A stretch of 64,000 nucleotides of DNA, from NCBI RefSeq assembly GCF_003449015.1, contig NZ_QRGD01000010.1, positions 62,001 through 126,000 of the forward strand, written 5' to 3'. The translations under genes were made by a program, and so were the position numbers. The notes beneath the pieces were generated by a model. It had not been told where the DNA came from, made no database searches, and saw nothing but the letters and a program-made list of their open reading frames with translations. Positions 8,340 to 17,180 of this stretch are shown here, one piece after another (position 1 is the first letter of the stretch; each line of letters opens with the position of its first letter). This stretch comes from Aureibaculum luteum. GTDB taxonomy: Bacteria; Bacteroidota; Bacteroidia; Flavobacteriales; Flavobacteriaceae.

Positions 8340-9281
8340 ATGGAAGAAGAATTATTTTCGAGCGGAAGAAACATACCTCATATAGATCCAACTCTAGAAG
8401 TTTGGCATTGGCCAATATCCATTTACCTATTTTTAGGTGGATTGGCGGCAGGCTTATTGTTCTTTGCTGGAGCTGTCACTATTTTGGACAAAGAAAAAGA
8501 GTATCCTACTGCCGTAAAATATGCCTCTATTATATCCCCTGTGGCATTAAGTTTGGGTTTACTAGCACTTGTTTATGATTTAACACATCCTCTTTACACT
8601 TGGCAACTATATACTACTATACGGTTAGAATCGCCAATGTCTTGGGGGGCATGGGTTTTGTTAATAGTTACGCCACTTTCATTTTTATGGGTAATAAGTT
8701 ACTTCTCTGAAATTTTCCCTAAATGGAAATTAAGACTAGGAATTCTTAAAAAACTGGAGTCTTTTACCAAAAAAAACAGAAAAAAAATGGCATATGCCTT
8801 GATTCCGTTATCTATAATTTTAGGCGTGTACACCGGTATATTACTTTCTGCATTTAATGCAAGACCGTTATGGAACAATGCTATTTTAGGACCACTTTTT
8901 TTAACTTCAGGATTATCTACTGGAGCGGCAACCATACTATTATTAGCCAAAACGCATAAAGAAAAAAACTTATTTAGCAGAATTGATTTAGTGTTGATTG
9001 TTATCGAACTTGGACTAATTGTTCATATGCTTATGGGAATGTATGCCGGCTCAGAAGTACAACTTGAAGCAATGCAATTATTGGTTGGCGGTGAATTCAC
9101 TTTAATGTTTTTCGGCTTTGTAATTATACTCGGATTATTAGTTCCCGCAATTTTAGAATTAACTGAAATTCTCGGTTATAAAGTACCTGTTAGTATACCT
9201 GCCATATTAATTTTAATTGGTGGATTGGTACTCAGATTTGTAATGGTTGAAGCTGGACAAATAACTCGATATTTATATTAA
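8340..9281 (+). CDS. NrfD/PsrC-family membrane subunit
   Basis: The 313-residue protein is almost all membrane helices (about eight), beginning HWPISIYLFLGGLAAGLLFFAG, shortened here to the motif YLFLGGLAAGL typical of NrfD/PsrC quinone-interacting subunits. It would anchor the A and B subunits on the periplasmic face and exchange electrons with menaquinone. It starts 11 bp after the ferredoxin gene. No heme-binding motif is visible, as expected for PsrC-type rather than cytochrome b-type subunits. Confidence 0.9.
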   Translation: MEEELFSSGRNIPHIDPTLEVWHWPISIYLFLGGLAAGLLFFAGAVTILDKEKEYPTAVKYASIISPVALSLGLLALVYDLTHPLYTWQLYTTIRLESPMSWGAWVLLIVTPLSFLWVISYFSEIFPKWKLRLGILKKLESFTKKNRKKMAYALIPLSIILGVYTGILLSAFNARPLWNNAILGPLFLTSGLSTGAATILLLAKTHKEKNLFSRIDLVLIVIELGLIVHMLMGMYAGSEVQLEAMQLLVGGEFTLMFFGFVIILGLLVPAILELTEILGYKVPVSIPAILILIGGLVLRFVMVEAGQITRYLY

Positions 9282-9292
9282 AAATCACAAAT

Positions 9293-9814
9293 ATGAAAAT
9301 TCAAAATAAACATACGTATTGGAACCCTTACTTCGGAGGTTTTTTACTAGGTCTATTAATACTTTTTACTTTTTACATTACAGGGAGAGGCCTTGGAGCA
9401 AGTGGAGCTATGAAAAGTAGTGTTGTAAGCATTGTAGATACTGTTTCACCTGAACATGCCAAAAATAATGCTTACTACAGTAAGTTTATTGAAGAAGATA
9501 AATCTTCGCTAAACAATTGGTTAGTGCTAGAAACTTTGGGCATCTTAATAGGTGCATTTGTATCTGGTGGTTTAGCTGGAAGAATTAGCTTAAAAGTACA
9601 ACACTCACCTAAAATTACAAGTAAAAGACGTTTAATTTTCGCCTTAATTGGTGGTGTGCTATTTGGGCTAGGAGCTCAAATTGCACGAGGTTGTACAAGT
9701 GGAGCTGCCCTTAGCGGTATGGCCGTATTATCAACTGGAGGTTTCGTAACCATGTTAGCCATATTCGGTACTGGTTATTTAGTTGCTTATTTTTTTAGAA
9801 AAAATTGGATTTAA
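9293..9814 (+). CDS. YeeE/YedE-family sulfur transporter, first half
   Basis: The 173-residue membrane protein has a conserved ARGCTSG motif (Cys134) of the YeeE/YedE (TsuA thiosulfate transporter) family. It is about half the length of a full TsuA, and the following gene encodes a second YeeE-like half, so the two probably form one two-subunit channel. The family passes thiosulfate or related sulfur species through conserved cysteines. It is 11 bp after the NrfD gene and belongs to the same operon. Confidence 0.85.
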   Translation: MKIQNKHTYWNPYFGGFLLGLLILFTFYITGRGLGASGAMKSSVVSIVDTVSPEHAKNNAYYSKFIEEDKSSLNNWLVLETLGILIGAFVSGGLAGRISLKVQHSPKITSKRRLIFALIGGVLFGLGAQIARGCTSGAALSGMAVLSTGGFVTMLAIFGTGYLVAYFFRKNWI

Positions 9815-9832
9815 AATATAAAACAAAAAACT

Positions 9833-10423
9833 ATGGGACCATTAATTCCTAACGATCTTATTCCTTTTGAATGGAATCTTGTAATTGCAATTATTATTGG
9901 TATTGCATTTGGCTACATTTTAGAATCCTCCGGATTTTCTTCTTCACGAAAACTAGCAGGTGTATTTTATGGTTATGATTTTGCAGTGCTAAAAGTGTTC
10001 TTTACTGCAGCATTAGTTTCTGTAATCGGTATTTTTTATATGGATTATTTAGGCTATGTTGATTTTTCAATGCTTTATGTTCACCCGTTCTACCTATGGG
10101 GAGCCTTAATTGGCGGTGCCATAATGGGTGTAGGATTTGTAGCAGGAGGCTTTTGCCCAGGAACAAGTCTATGTGCCGTTGCAATTGGTAAAATAGACGC
10201 TATGATTTATGTAATTGGTATTATGATTGGTGTGTTTATCTTTTCTGAATTTTATTCTTTTTTTGAACCCATTTACGATGGTTATTTTTACGGTAACATT
10301 ACCTTAACGGAATCTTTAAACATATCACCATATTGGTTTATCTTATTTTTTACAATTTTTGGAATAATTGCTTTTGCACTCTCAGATATGGTTAGAAAAA
10401 AAGTAAAAAAAGTATTTTATTGA
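9833..10423 (+). CDS. YeeE/YedE-related transporter, second half (DUF6691-like)
   Basis: The 196-residue membrane protein has a GGFCPGTSLC motif with Cys108 and Cys114 in a helix hairpin, matching the second YeeE/YedE repeat. It follows the first half by 18 bp. The two-gene arrangement of YeeE plus this partner is common in Bacteroidota and Proteobacteria. I infer import or export of a sulfur oxyanion or sulfane sulfur across the inner membrane for the neighbouring molybdenum enzyme. Confidence 0.83.
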   Translation: MGPLIPNDLIPFEWNLVIAIIIGIAFGYILESSGFSSSRKLAGVFYGYDFAVLKVFFTAALVSVIGIFYMDYLGYVDFSMLYVHPFYLWGALIGGAIMGVGFVAGGFCPGTSLCAVAIGKIDAMIYVIGIMIGVFIFSEFYSFFEPIYDGYFYGNITLTESLNISPYWFILFFTIFGIIAFALSDMVRKKVKKVFY

Positions 10424-10438
10424 TTAAAATTATTAATT

Positions 10439-11098
10439 ATGATTAATAGAAATTTAGTAAAGGCATTACGCTATAGATACGTTTTACTTGCCGTAGGATT
10501 AATTCTACTAGCTGGAGGTCTAGTATTGTTGCCTAAACAAGAAAAACATAAAGGAATTACATCTGCCGAATTACTCAGTAATGCTATATCTCCTGAAAGA
10601 TATATGTCTACTGATGAGATTGCACATAAAATTGTAAATCAAGATCCTTCTATTTTACTGATAGATGTTAGAGATTCTTTAAATTACCAAAAATATAGTT
10701 TACCCAATGCACTTAACATCCCTCTTCCTAAATTATTGGATGATAACTCAATGACATTTTTAAATCAAGATCAATATGAAGTTGTCTTCTTCTCAAATGA
10801 TAATTTTGATGCAGACAAAGCATGGATAATTTCCAACCGCCTTGGTTTCAAAAACATACATGTTTTAAAAGGTGGATTAAACAGTTGGTTTAAAACAATT
10901 ATAAATCCAACCATGCCTGAAGAAAACATGCCTGCAAATGCCTTTGAACAATACCGTTTTAGAAAAGCTGCAAGTATGTATTTTGGAGTAGTTTATCCTG
11001 AATCCGTGATACAACAATCTACAGAACAAAAAAAGGTTCCAAAGAAAGTAATAACAGTTAAAAAAAAGAAAAAAAGCACACCCGAAGGTGGTTGTTAA
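10439..11098 (+). CDS. membrane-anchored pseudo-rhodanese with C-terminal cysteine (A)
   Basis: The 219-residue protein has an N-terminal membrane segment (about 12-31), a rhodanese fold (ILLIDVRD at 72-79, LPNALNIP, VLKGGLNSW) and a Lys-rich tail ending PEGGC. At the catalytic-loop position, where rhodaneses have Cys (VVYCxxG), this one reads VVFFSNDN with Ser119. The last residue, Cys219, is the only cysteine in the protein. The membrane topology would put the domain in the periplasm. I infer loss of classical sulfurtransferase chemistry and a new role for the C-terminal cysteine, possibly as a sulfur carrier. It is 15 bp after the transporter gene. Confidence 0.85.
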   Translation: MINRNLVKALRYRYVLLAVGLILLAGGLVLLPKQEKHKGITSAELLSNAISPERYMSTDEIAHKIVNQDPSILLIDVRDSLNYQKYSLPNALNIPLPKLLDDNSMTFLNQDQYEVVFFSNDNFDADKAWIISNRLGFKNIHVLKGGLNSWFKTIINPTMPEENMPANAFEQYRFRKAASMYFGVVYPESVIQQSTEQKKVPKKVITVKKKKKSTPEGGC

Positions 11099-11121
11099 AA
11101 CATTGATAAAATGCTATAAGT

Positions 11122-11733
11122 ATGAAAGAATTAGAAAAAACCAAACGAATATCTATTGCGGCAGTATTTAGTATTTTATTAGTAATAATAGCCTTATTAT
11201 CGTATAAAAAACCAAAAAATCTCTACACAATCACAACTAAGACTGCCTTAGAAATGCTATTGGACAAAAATATAGCAGTCAACGTAGATATTTTAAATGA
11301 TACTACTATTGTACCCATTGACATTAGAAGCCAATATGATTATGAAAAAGGATATATTCAAAATGCTATTCACATGGAGGCAGCAGAAGTATTAAGCAAT
11401 GAGAACATTGAAATTTTAGAAAAAATTAAAGCGAATAATAAAATGGCCGTTCTTTACGGAAACAACCCTGAAGGGGTTATTGCACCTTACGCTGTATTAA
11501 TACAAATGGGATATAATAATTTAAAAATTTTAAAGGTAGAAAATAGTTATCATCAGAATCAATTAATTACCAAAAATGTTGACCTAGAAAAGTCTATAAT
11601 CGATATTCCTAAATTTATAAAAGGGTCTGCTAAAAATGCAAATATAAAACCAAAATCTAATACGCACAAAGCACCAAAAAAAGTAATAACTATTAAAAAA
11701 TCTAAAAAAAACAAACCCGAAGGTGGTTGTTAA
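11122..11733 (+). CDS. membrane-anchored pseudo-rhodanese with C-terminal cysteine (B)
   Basis: The 203-residue protein is a divergent paralogue of the previous one: membrane segment about 10-28, rhodanese-like domain (VPIDIRSQYDYEKGYIQNAIH), Lys-rich linker and the same ending PEGGC. The catalytic-loop position has Gly113 (AVLYGNNPEG) instead of Cys. Cys203, the final residue, is the only cysteine. It starts 23 bp after gene A and is the last gene of the operon. The conserved tail in two otherwise divergent proteins points to selection on the terminal cysteine. The biochemical role is not known. Confidence 0.83.
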   Translation: MKELEKTKRISIAAVFSILLVIIALLSYKKPKNLYTITTKTALEMLLDKNIAVNVDILNDTTIVPIDIRSQYDYEKGYIQNAIHMEAAEVLSNENIEILEKIKANNKMAVLYGNNPEGVIAPYAVLIQMGYNNLKILKVENSYHQNQLITKNVDLEKSIIDIPKFIKGSAKNANIKPKSNTHKAPKKVITIKKSKKNKPEGGC

Positions 11734-11783
11734 AAAGTTACAATAATGGCATTACTTTGGTCTAAAAATTATTAATCAGAAAG

Positions 11784-12470
11784 CTATTCAGCTCTGTTAT
11801 TTATAACCTCAACAATATCTATATTTTTATATTTAGGTACGAGTGCAAGATAGTCAATAGCCAACCGAGCCTTCTGCCTATCTAACCTACCTTTTAAAAA
11901 AGAACGCTGTAAAATATCTTCAATTAAAAAATCTATTGCTTTACTTTCCGGATGATATTCGTTTTTTAATGATAATTTAAATAAGCTCGCCGTTGTATTA
12001 TACCAAAAAGCTTTCCAACCACTTCTGTATTCTTTTATCAATTCAAAAGTAGTTAAACCTGTCTGCCTATGAATTAATTTTATAAGTATTCGGCCCTCTG
12101 TACGGGTCATTTTTTTTAGTTTATCCGTAAACTCTTCTTCCATAAACTTCTGCATCTTTTTAATATGCTTTCTACGTTTCGAGTTCGATTTTATTTTTTT
12201 CAATTGTTCATTGAGCTGAAGTAATCTTTCCGCTGCTAATTTTGCAAATGGATACGCATTATTTACTTTTTTCCAATACCAATAATAATAGCGTTGTTCT
12301 TTTGTTGAATTAAATTTTAATTTACTTAACACCATCACATCATCTAAAGTAAACATGATAGAGTCTCCTTCAATCAATATTTTATCATCAATTATAGTAT
12401 CTCTACTTACATTTTGAGCCGATGCTAAAAAAGTGGAACTTAAAAACAATAGGATACAAATATGTTTCAT
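11784..12470 (-). CDS. DUF4294 family envelope protein
   Basis: The 228-residue protein has an N-terminal signal peptide (MKHICILLFLSSTFLASAQ) and the Lys/Arg-rich helical DUF4294 domain, including YYYWYWKKVNNAYPFAKLA and TRTEGRILIKLIHRQTG. The family is widespread in Flavobacteriia and has no established function. It converges on the sulfur operon with a 50-bp gap and is followed on its own 5' side by a 193-bp region that also serves the M42 peptidase gene. Confidence 0.85.
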   Translation of the reverse strand: MKHICILLFLSSTFLASAQNVSRDTIIDDKILIEGDSIMFTLDDVMVLSKLKFNSTKEQRYYYWYWKKVNNAYPFAKLAAERLLQLNEQLKKIKSNSKRRKHIKKMQKFMEEEFTDKLKKMTRTEGRILIKLIHRQTGLTTFELIKEYRSGWKAFWYNTTASLFKLSLKNEYHPESKAIDFLIEDILQRSFLKGRLDRQKARLAIDYLALVPKYKNIDIVEVINNRAE

Positions 12471-12663
12471 CTAAATAAAATTTAACTAACCAATTTTAAA
12501 CCAGTTAGTATCAGTCTGTTTTAAATAAATACCCATCAAAGGCATTCATTGTGAAAATTGCAATAAAATCCTTGCAAAATTACTAGTTTCAAACGATAGG
12601 ATTTAAAATATAAACGTTAATTTTGAGATAAATTATTTAAAAAGTATAAACAAAATAACGATT

Positions 12664-13752
12664 ATGGCGAAAAAGAGTATCCTCACAAAAAACTCAATGA
12701 CTTTTTTAGAAAAGTATTTAAATAATGCAGCTCCAACAGGTTATGAATGGGATGGACAAAAAATATGGATGGAATATTTAAAGCCTTATGTTGATGAATT
12801 TATTACTGATACTTATGGTACGGCCGTTGGTGTTATCAATCCAAAAGCGAAATATAAAGTAGTTATTGAAGGACATGCCGATGAAATTTCATGGTATGTA
12901 AATTACATCTCAGACAATGGTTTAATATATGTTGTAAGAAATGGCGGATCTGACCATCAGATTGCACCGAGTAAAATTGTAAACATTCATACAAAAAAAG
13001 GTATCGTAAAAGGTGTTTTTGGATGGCCTGCAATTCATACACGAAGCAAGGCTAAAGAAGAAGCTCCTAAACCTAGTAATATTTTTATTGATTGTGGTTG
13101 TAAAACCAAAGAAGAAGTTGAAAAGCTAGGCGTACATATTGGTTGTGTAATAACATATCCTGACCAATTTCACATTCTAAATAAAGACAATTTCGTTTGT
13201 AGAGCTTTAGACAACAGAATGGGTGGATTTATGATTGCAGAAGTTGCAAGATTATTAAAAGAACATAAGAAGGAATTACCTTTTGGATTGTACATCGTAA
13301 ACTCGGTTCAAGAAGAAATTGGCTTACGTGGTGCTCAAATGATTGCCGAAAGAATTCAACCGAATGCAGCAATTGTAACTGACGTTACACATGATACTAC
13401 AACACCAATGATTGAGCAAAAAGTACAAGGTCATTGCGAAACTGGTAAAGGACCTGTAATTGCCTACGCACCTGCAGTACAGCAAAAATTACGCGATTTA
13501 ATTACAGAAACGGCTGAAAAGAACAAGATACCTTTTCAACGTGCTGCCTTATCTCGTGCTACAGGAACAGATACCGATGCTTTTGCATATAGCAATAGTG
13601 GCGTAGCTAGTGCTCTTATTTCACTACCTTTACGTTACATGCATACAACTGTTGAAATGGTTCATAGAGATGATGTTGAAAATGTCATCAAATTAATATA
13701 CGAATCGTTATTACAAATTAAAGATGGGGAAACCTTCAGTTATTTTGACTAG
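12664..13752 (+). CDS. M42-family metallopeptidase
   Basis: The 362-residue protein fits M42 aminopeptidases (FrvX/TET type): APTGYEWDG near the N-terminus, metal and catalytic motifs GHADEISW, RALDNRMGG, and VQEEIGLRGA, then DVTHDTTTP and a C-terminal HTTVEM histidine. The family builds dodecameric cytoplasmic particles that trim peptides. No signal peptide is present. It is monocistronic, ending in a strong hairpin terminator. Confidence 0.92.
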   Translation: MAKKSILTKNSMTFLEKYLNNAAPTGYEWDGQKIWMEYLKPYVDEFITDTYGTAVGVINPKAKYKVVIEGHADEISWYVNYISDNGLIYVVRNGGSDHQIAPSKIVNIHTKKGIVKGVFGWPAIHTRSKAKEEAPKPSNIFIDCGCKTKEEVEKLGVHIGCVITYPDQFHILNKDNFVCRALDNRMGGFMIAEVARLLKEHKKELPFGLYIVNSVQEEIGLRGAQMIAERIQPNAAIVTDVTHDTTTPMIEQKVQGHCETGKGPVIAYAPAVQQKLRDLITETAEKNKIPFQRAALSRATGTDTDAFAYSNSGVASALISLPLRYMHTTVEMVHRDDVENVIKLIYESLLQIKDGETFSYFD

Positions 13753-13781
13753 ATAAATCAAGCATTTAATTAACATATAAC

Positions 13782-13816
13782 AAAGGCTACATCATTATTT
13801 TTTTGATGTAGCCTTT
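13782..13816 (+). terminator. terminator after the M42 peptidase gene
   Basis: Perfect 13-bp stem AAAGGCTACATCA (13782-13794) and TGATGTAGCCTTT (13804-13816) with a T-rich 9-nt loop, 30 bp past the stop codon. Confidence 0.85.
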
Positions 13817-13837
13817 ATAGATAACACAAATAAGTAA

Positions 13838-15748
13838 ATGAAAAATTCCATTGCAGAAAGAGTTTTCGATTTTATAAAAGTATTTCCACCGTTTAGTTTA
13901 CTGAGTAATGAAAAGTTAAAAATTATTTCGGAAGAAGTTAAAATCATATACCTCGAAAAAGGGAAAACTGTTTTTAAGGAAAATGATATGTTTCACGATT
14001 GTTTTTATATCGTGAGAAATGGTGCAGTTGGGTTATTTAGAACCAAACAAAACCAAAAAGAAATGATTGATATTTGTGATGGTGGAGATATATTTGGATT
14101 AAGAGCTCTTTTAGCTCAAGAAAATTACACCCTTGAAGCTTCCGCCAATGAAGAAGCAATTATTTATGGAATTCCAATTGATGTATTTCAAAGTGCGTCT
14201 GAAAACAGTAAAAAAATAAATAAGTATTTAATTACAACATTTGCCTCAAACGCTTTTGCCCCTTATACTAGAGAACAGAGTGATGAAATTTTCGATGATT
14301 ATATACCTAAAGACAACTATGATATCGAAAACTTACAAGCCGCTAAATACACAAAAAAAACAATTTCATGTTCTCCAGAAACCTCAGTAAAAAATGCTGC
14401 AATCAAAATGAGCAAACATGGAATTGGATGTATTGTGATTGTAAATAAAGAAAACTTTCCTATTGGAATAATTACAAATAGTGATTTAAAAAATAACATA
14501 GCGACTGGAAAATTTTCCATTGATATTCCGGTTAAAGAGATTATGTCTAGTCCAGTAAAATCATGTAAAAAAAACATTACGGTTACAGAGGCACAACTTC
14601 AATTTATAAAGTTTAATATAGAACATTTGTGTGTTACCAAAGACGGTACGAATCATTCTCCTTTAATAGGTATTTTAACACATCATGATATCGTGTTATC
14701 TATTGGTAATAATCCATCAGTGTTATTAAAAGAAATAAAAAGGGCTAAAAGAACAAAAAGTTTAAGAAGTGTTAGAGGAAAAGCTCATAAGTTATTACAG
14801 TCTTATCTGGATCAAAACATACCGTTAAGACATATCGTAAAAATTATTTCTGAAATAAATGACGCAATTACATATCGCGTCATAGAAAACGCTATCATTA
14901 AAATGCACACTGCTCCACCGGTTGGATTTGCATATATGGCATTGGGTAGTCAAGGAAGAAAGGAACAATTGCTATACTCAGACCAGGATAGTGCTTTAAT
15001 TTTTGAAGATGTGCCTGAAAACCTTTCTGAAGAAACTAAAGCGTATTTTTTAAAATTATCGGGACATATTACCAAAGCATTACATAAGATTGGTTACGAA
15101 TATTGTCCTGCAGAAATGATGGCTAGTAATCCGGAATGGTGCTTATCTCGTTCGGAGTGGAAAGAACAATTTAGAAGTTGGATATTACATCCAGATGAAA
15201 AAGCCATTCTTTTGTCTTCTATATTTTTCGATTTTACTAGAATTTATGGTGATCAATCCATGATTGATGATTTATCTAATAGCATTTTCGAATCTTTAGA
15301 CCAATCATCAATGTTACTATCGTTATTAGCCAAAGACATATTGTTAAGTCCACCTCCTCTTGGTTTTTTCAAACAATTGGTTTTAGAAAAAAACGGTGAA
15401 TATGAAGATTTTTTCAATGTAAAAAGAAGGGCATTAATGCCTCTAATAGATGCCGCCCGTTTATTAATATTAACGCATAATGTGAAAGAAATTAATAATA
15501 CCGCTTTACGTTTTGAAAAGCTCAGTGAATTAGAACCTGAAAACAAAGAACTTTATGATTCGTGTTCTTACGCCTTTAAAGCCTTATTAAAATTTAAAAC
15601 TAAACAAGGATTGATTAATAATGATTCTGGTAAGTTCATTAATTTAGAAACATTAAGTAAAGATGAAAAATTAAAACTTAAACGTTGTTTTAAACCTATT
15701 AGAGAAATTCAAGAGTTGTTAAAGTTTCGTTTTAAGGTAATCAGCTGA
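13838..15748 (+). CDS. cNMP-binding/CBS/DUF294 nucleotidyltransferase-like protein
   Basis: The 636-residue cytoplasmic protein has, in order, a cyclic-nucleotide-binding domain (about 15-130), two CBS domains (about 165-290), a DUF294 nucleotidyltransferase-like domain with GSQGRKE and SDQD (about 365-385) and a DUF294 C-terminal helical domain. The G-S and D-x-D motifs are intact, so nucleotidyltransfer may be possible. The family resembles GlnD-type enzymes without the ACT domains; substrate is unknown. A DnaQ-like exonuclease gene follows by 158 bp, a pairing common in Bacteroidota. Confidence 0.88.
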   Translation: MKNSIAERVFDFIKVFPPFSLLSNEKLKIISEEVKIIYLEKGKTVFKENDMFHDCFYIVRNGAVGLFRTKQNQKEMIDICDGGDIFGLRALLAQENYTLEASANEEAIIYGIPIDVFQSASENSKKINKYLITTFASNAFAPYTREQSDEIFDDYIPKDNYDIENLQAAKYTKKTISCSPETSVKNAAIKMSKHGIGCIVIVNKENFPIGIITNSDLKNNIATGKFSIDIPVKEIMSSPVKSCKKNITVTEAQLQFIKFNIEHLCVTKDGTNHSPLIGILTHHDIVLSIGNNPSVLLKEIKRAKRTKSLRSVRGKAHKLLQSYLDQNIPLRHIVKIISEINDAITYRVIENAIIKMHTAPPVGFAYMALGSQGRKEQLLYSDQDSALIFEDVPENLSEETKAYFLKLSGHITKALHKIGYEYCPAEMMASNPEWCLSRSEWKEQFRSWILHPDEKAILLSSIFFDFTRIYGDQSMIDDLSNSIFESLDQSSMLLSLLAKDILLSPPPLGFFKQLVLEKNGEYEDFFNVKRRALMPLIDAARLLILTHNVKEINNTALRFEKLSELEPENKELYDSCSYAFKALLKFKTKQGLINNDSGKFINLETLSKDEKLKLKRCFKPIREIQELLKFRFKVIS

Positions 15749-15906
15749 TTTAAATGTTTTTTTTTCTCTAGAAAAAGGTACTATTTCATTCATTTTATCA
15801 TTTTAAATCTGTCCTATGCAATTTAAAAAAGTTCAGAACTGAGCATAAAATGATTAATTTGTACTTAAATTAAAAAAGTTCAATTCTATTCAGTTAATTT
15901 GATACA

Positions 15907-16560
15907 ATGTTTAACAATATATTTAAAAGTAAAAAAAATTATCCTGAGTTTTTTAGAACCTATTTAGATAGTTTTAAAAAAAGTAAAAATCTACCCCTAT
16001 CTGAAACTAGATTTATTGTTTTTGACACGGAAACTACAGGGTTTGATAAAAATGAGGATAGAATTCTATCTATTGGAGCTGTTTCAGTGGTAAACAATAT
16101 GATAAATGTTGTTGATAATTTTGAATTGTATATCCATCAAGAGATTTTCAAATCAGAATCTGTAAAAATCCATGGTTTATTAAAAAAAGGGAATATAGAA
16201 AAAGTTACTGAAGCAGAAGCTATAGAACTTTTTATAGAATTTATAAAAAATGATGTCTTAGTAGGGCATCATGTTGGTTTTGATATAAACATGGTTGACC
16301 AAATGCTTCTCAGAAATAACTTAGGAAAACTAAAAAATGAATGTTTAGACACAGGGCTACTTTTTAAACAATCAAAACATATTGTCTATCAACAAAATTT
16401 AAAAAATTATACATTAGATGATTTGTGTGAAGAATTAAAAATTGAAAAGGTTGATAGGCATACAGCCACAGGAGATGCCCTAATTACCGCAATCGCTTTC
16501 CAAAAAATAGTAGCGAGACTCGATAAAAAAAACAATTTAAAATTAAAAGATTTACTTTAG
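15907..16560 (+). CDS. DnaQ-like 3'-5' exonuclease (DEDDh)
   Basis: The 217-residue protein has the DEDDh motifs: FDTETTG (Asp40, Glu42), HHVGFDINM, and DRHTATGDA with the catalytic His and Asp. It resembles the epsilon proofreading subunit of DNA polymerase III or a stand-alone RNase T-like enzyme. It pairs with the DUF294 protein encoded upstream, so it may act in nucleotide or nucleic-acid turnover rather than replication. The start ATG at 15907 gives a plausible N-terminus. Confidence 0.88.
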   Translation: MFNNIFKSKKNYPEFFRTYLDSFKKSKNLPLSETRFIVFDTETTGFDKNEDRILSIGAVSVVNNMINVVDNFELYIHQEIFKSESVKIHGLLKKGNIEKVTEAEAIELFIEFIKNDVLVGHHVGFDINMVDQMLLRNNLGKLKNECLDTGLLFKQSKHIVYQQNLKNYTLDDLCEELKIEKVDRHTATGDALITAIAFQKIVARLDKKNNLKLKDLL

Positions 16561-16602
16561 TTGTTCAATTTATTGTAATTCATATCACGTAACATTTCTT
16601 AA

Positions 16603-17091
16603 ATGAATACTAATTATAAAGTTAACGTCAATAAAACCTTTGAGTTTGACATTACAAAAGCAGCTGTATTATCACTAGATGCCGTTGAAGTTGGTGAAGG
16701 TAAATACCATTTATTGCAAAACCACCAACCCTATCATATAGAAATTTTAAATTCTGATTTCAACAAGAAAAAGTATATCATAAAAGTAAATAATAACACG
16801 TTTGAATTAGATATTAATGATGATTTAGACAAGCTAATCAACGAAATGGGCTTTGCAACCAGCTCAAAAAAAACTGTAGATTCTATTAAGGCACCAATGC
16901 CAGGTTTAATTTTAGAAATAAATGTTAAAGAAGGTCAAAACGTGAAAGAAAATGATCCTTTATTAATACTCGAGGCCATGAAAATGGAAAATGTGATCAC
17001 ATCACCTCACGATGGAATAATTAAAACAATTACCGCTATTAAAGGTAATACAGTTGAAAAAGGAAGTGTTTTAATTGAGTTTGCTCCATAA
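16603..17091 (+). CDS. biotin carboxyl carrier protein of acyl-CoA carboxylase
   Basis: The 162-residue protein ends with a biotinyl domain carrying the EAMKMEN motif, where Lys127 would be biotinylated. The N-terminal half is a separate module seen in carboxylase carrier subunits of Bacteroidota. It is encoded upstream of the biotin carboxylase and carboxyltransferase genes, so the three form one acyl-CoA (probably propionyl-CoA) carboxylase. Confidence 0.9.
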   Translation: MNTNYKVNVNKTFEFDITKAAVLSLDAVEVGEGKYHLLQNHQPYHIEILNSDFNKKKYIIKVNNNTFELDINDDLDKLINEMGFATSSKKTVDSIKAPMPGLILEINVKEGQNVKENDPLLILEAMKMENVITSPHDGIIKTITAIKGNTVEKGSVLIEFAP

Positions 17092-17180
17092 AATATCTTT
17101 AACAAAGACATAATTCAAAAGCTTGTTTTCAAATCAACAAAAACTATAAAATACACAAAGGGCGATTAAAATTTATATCA

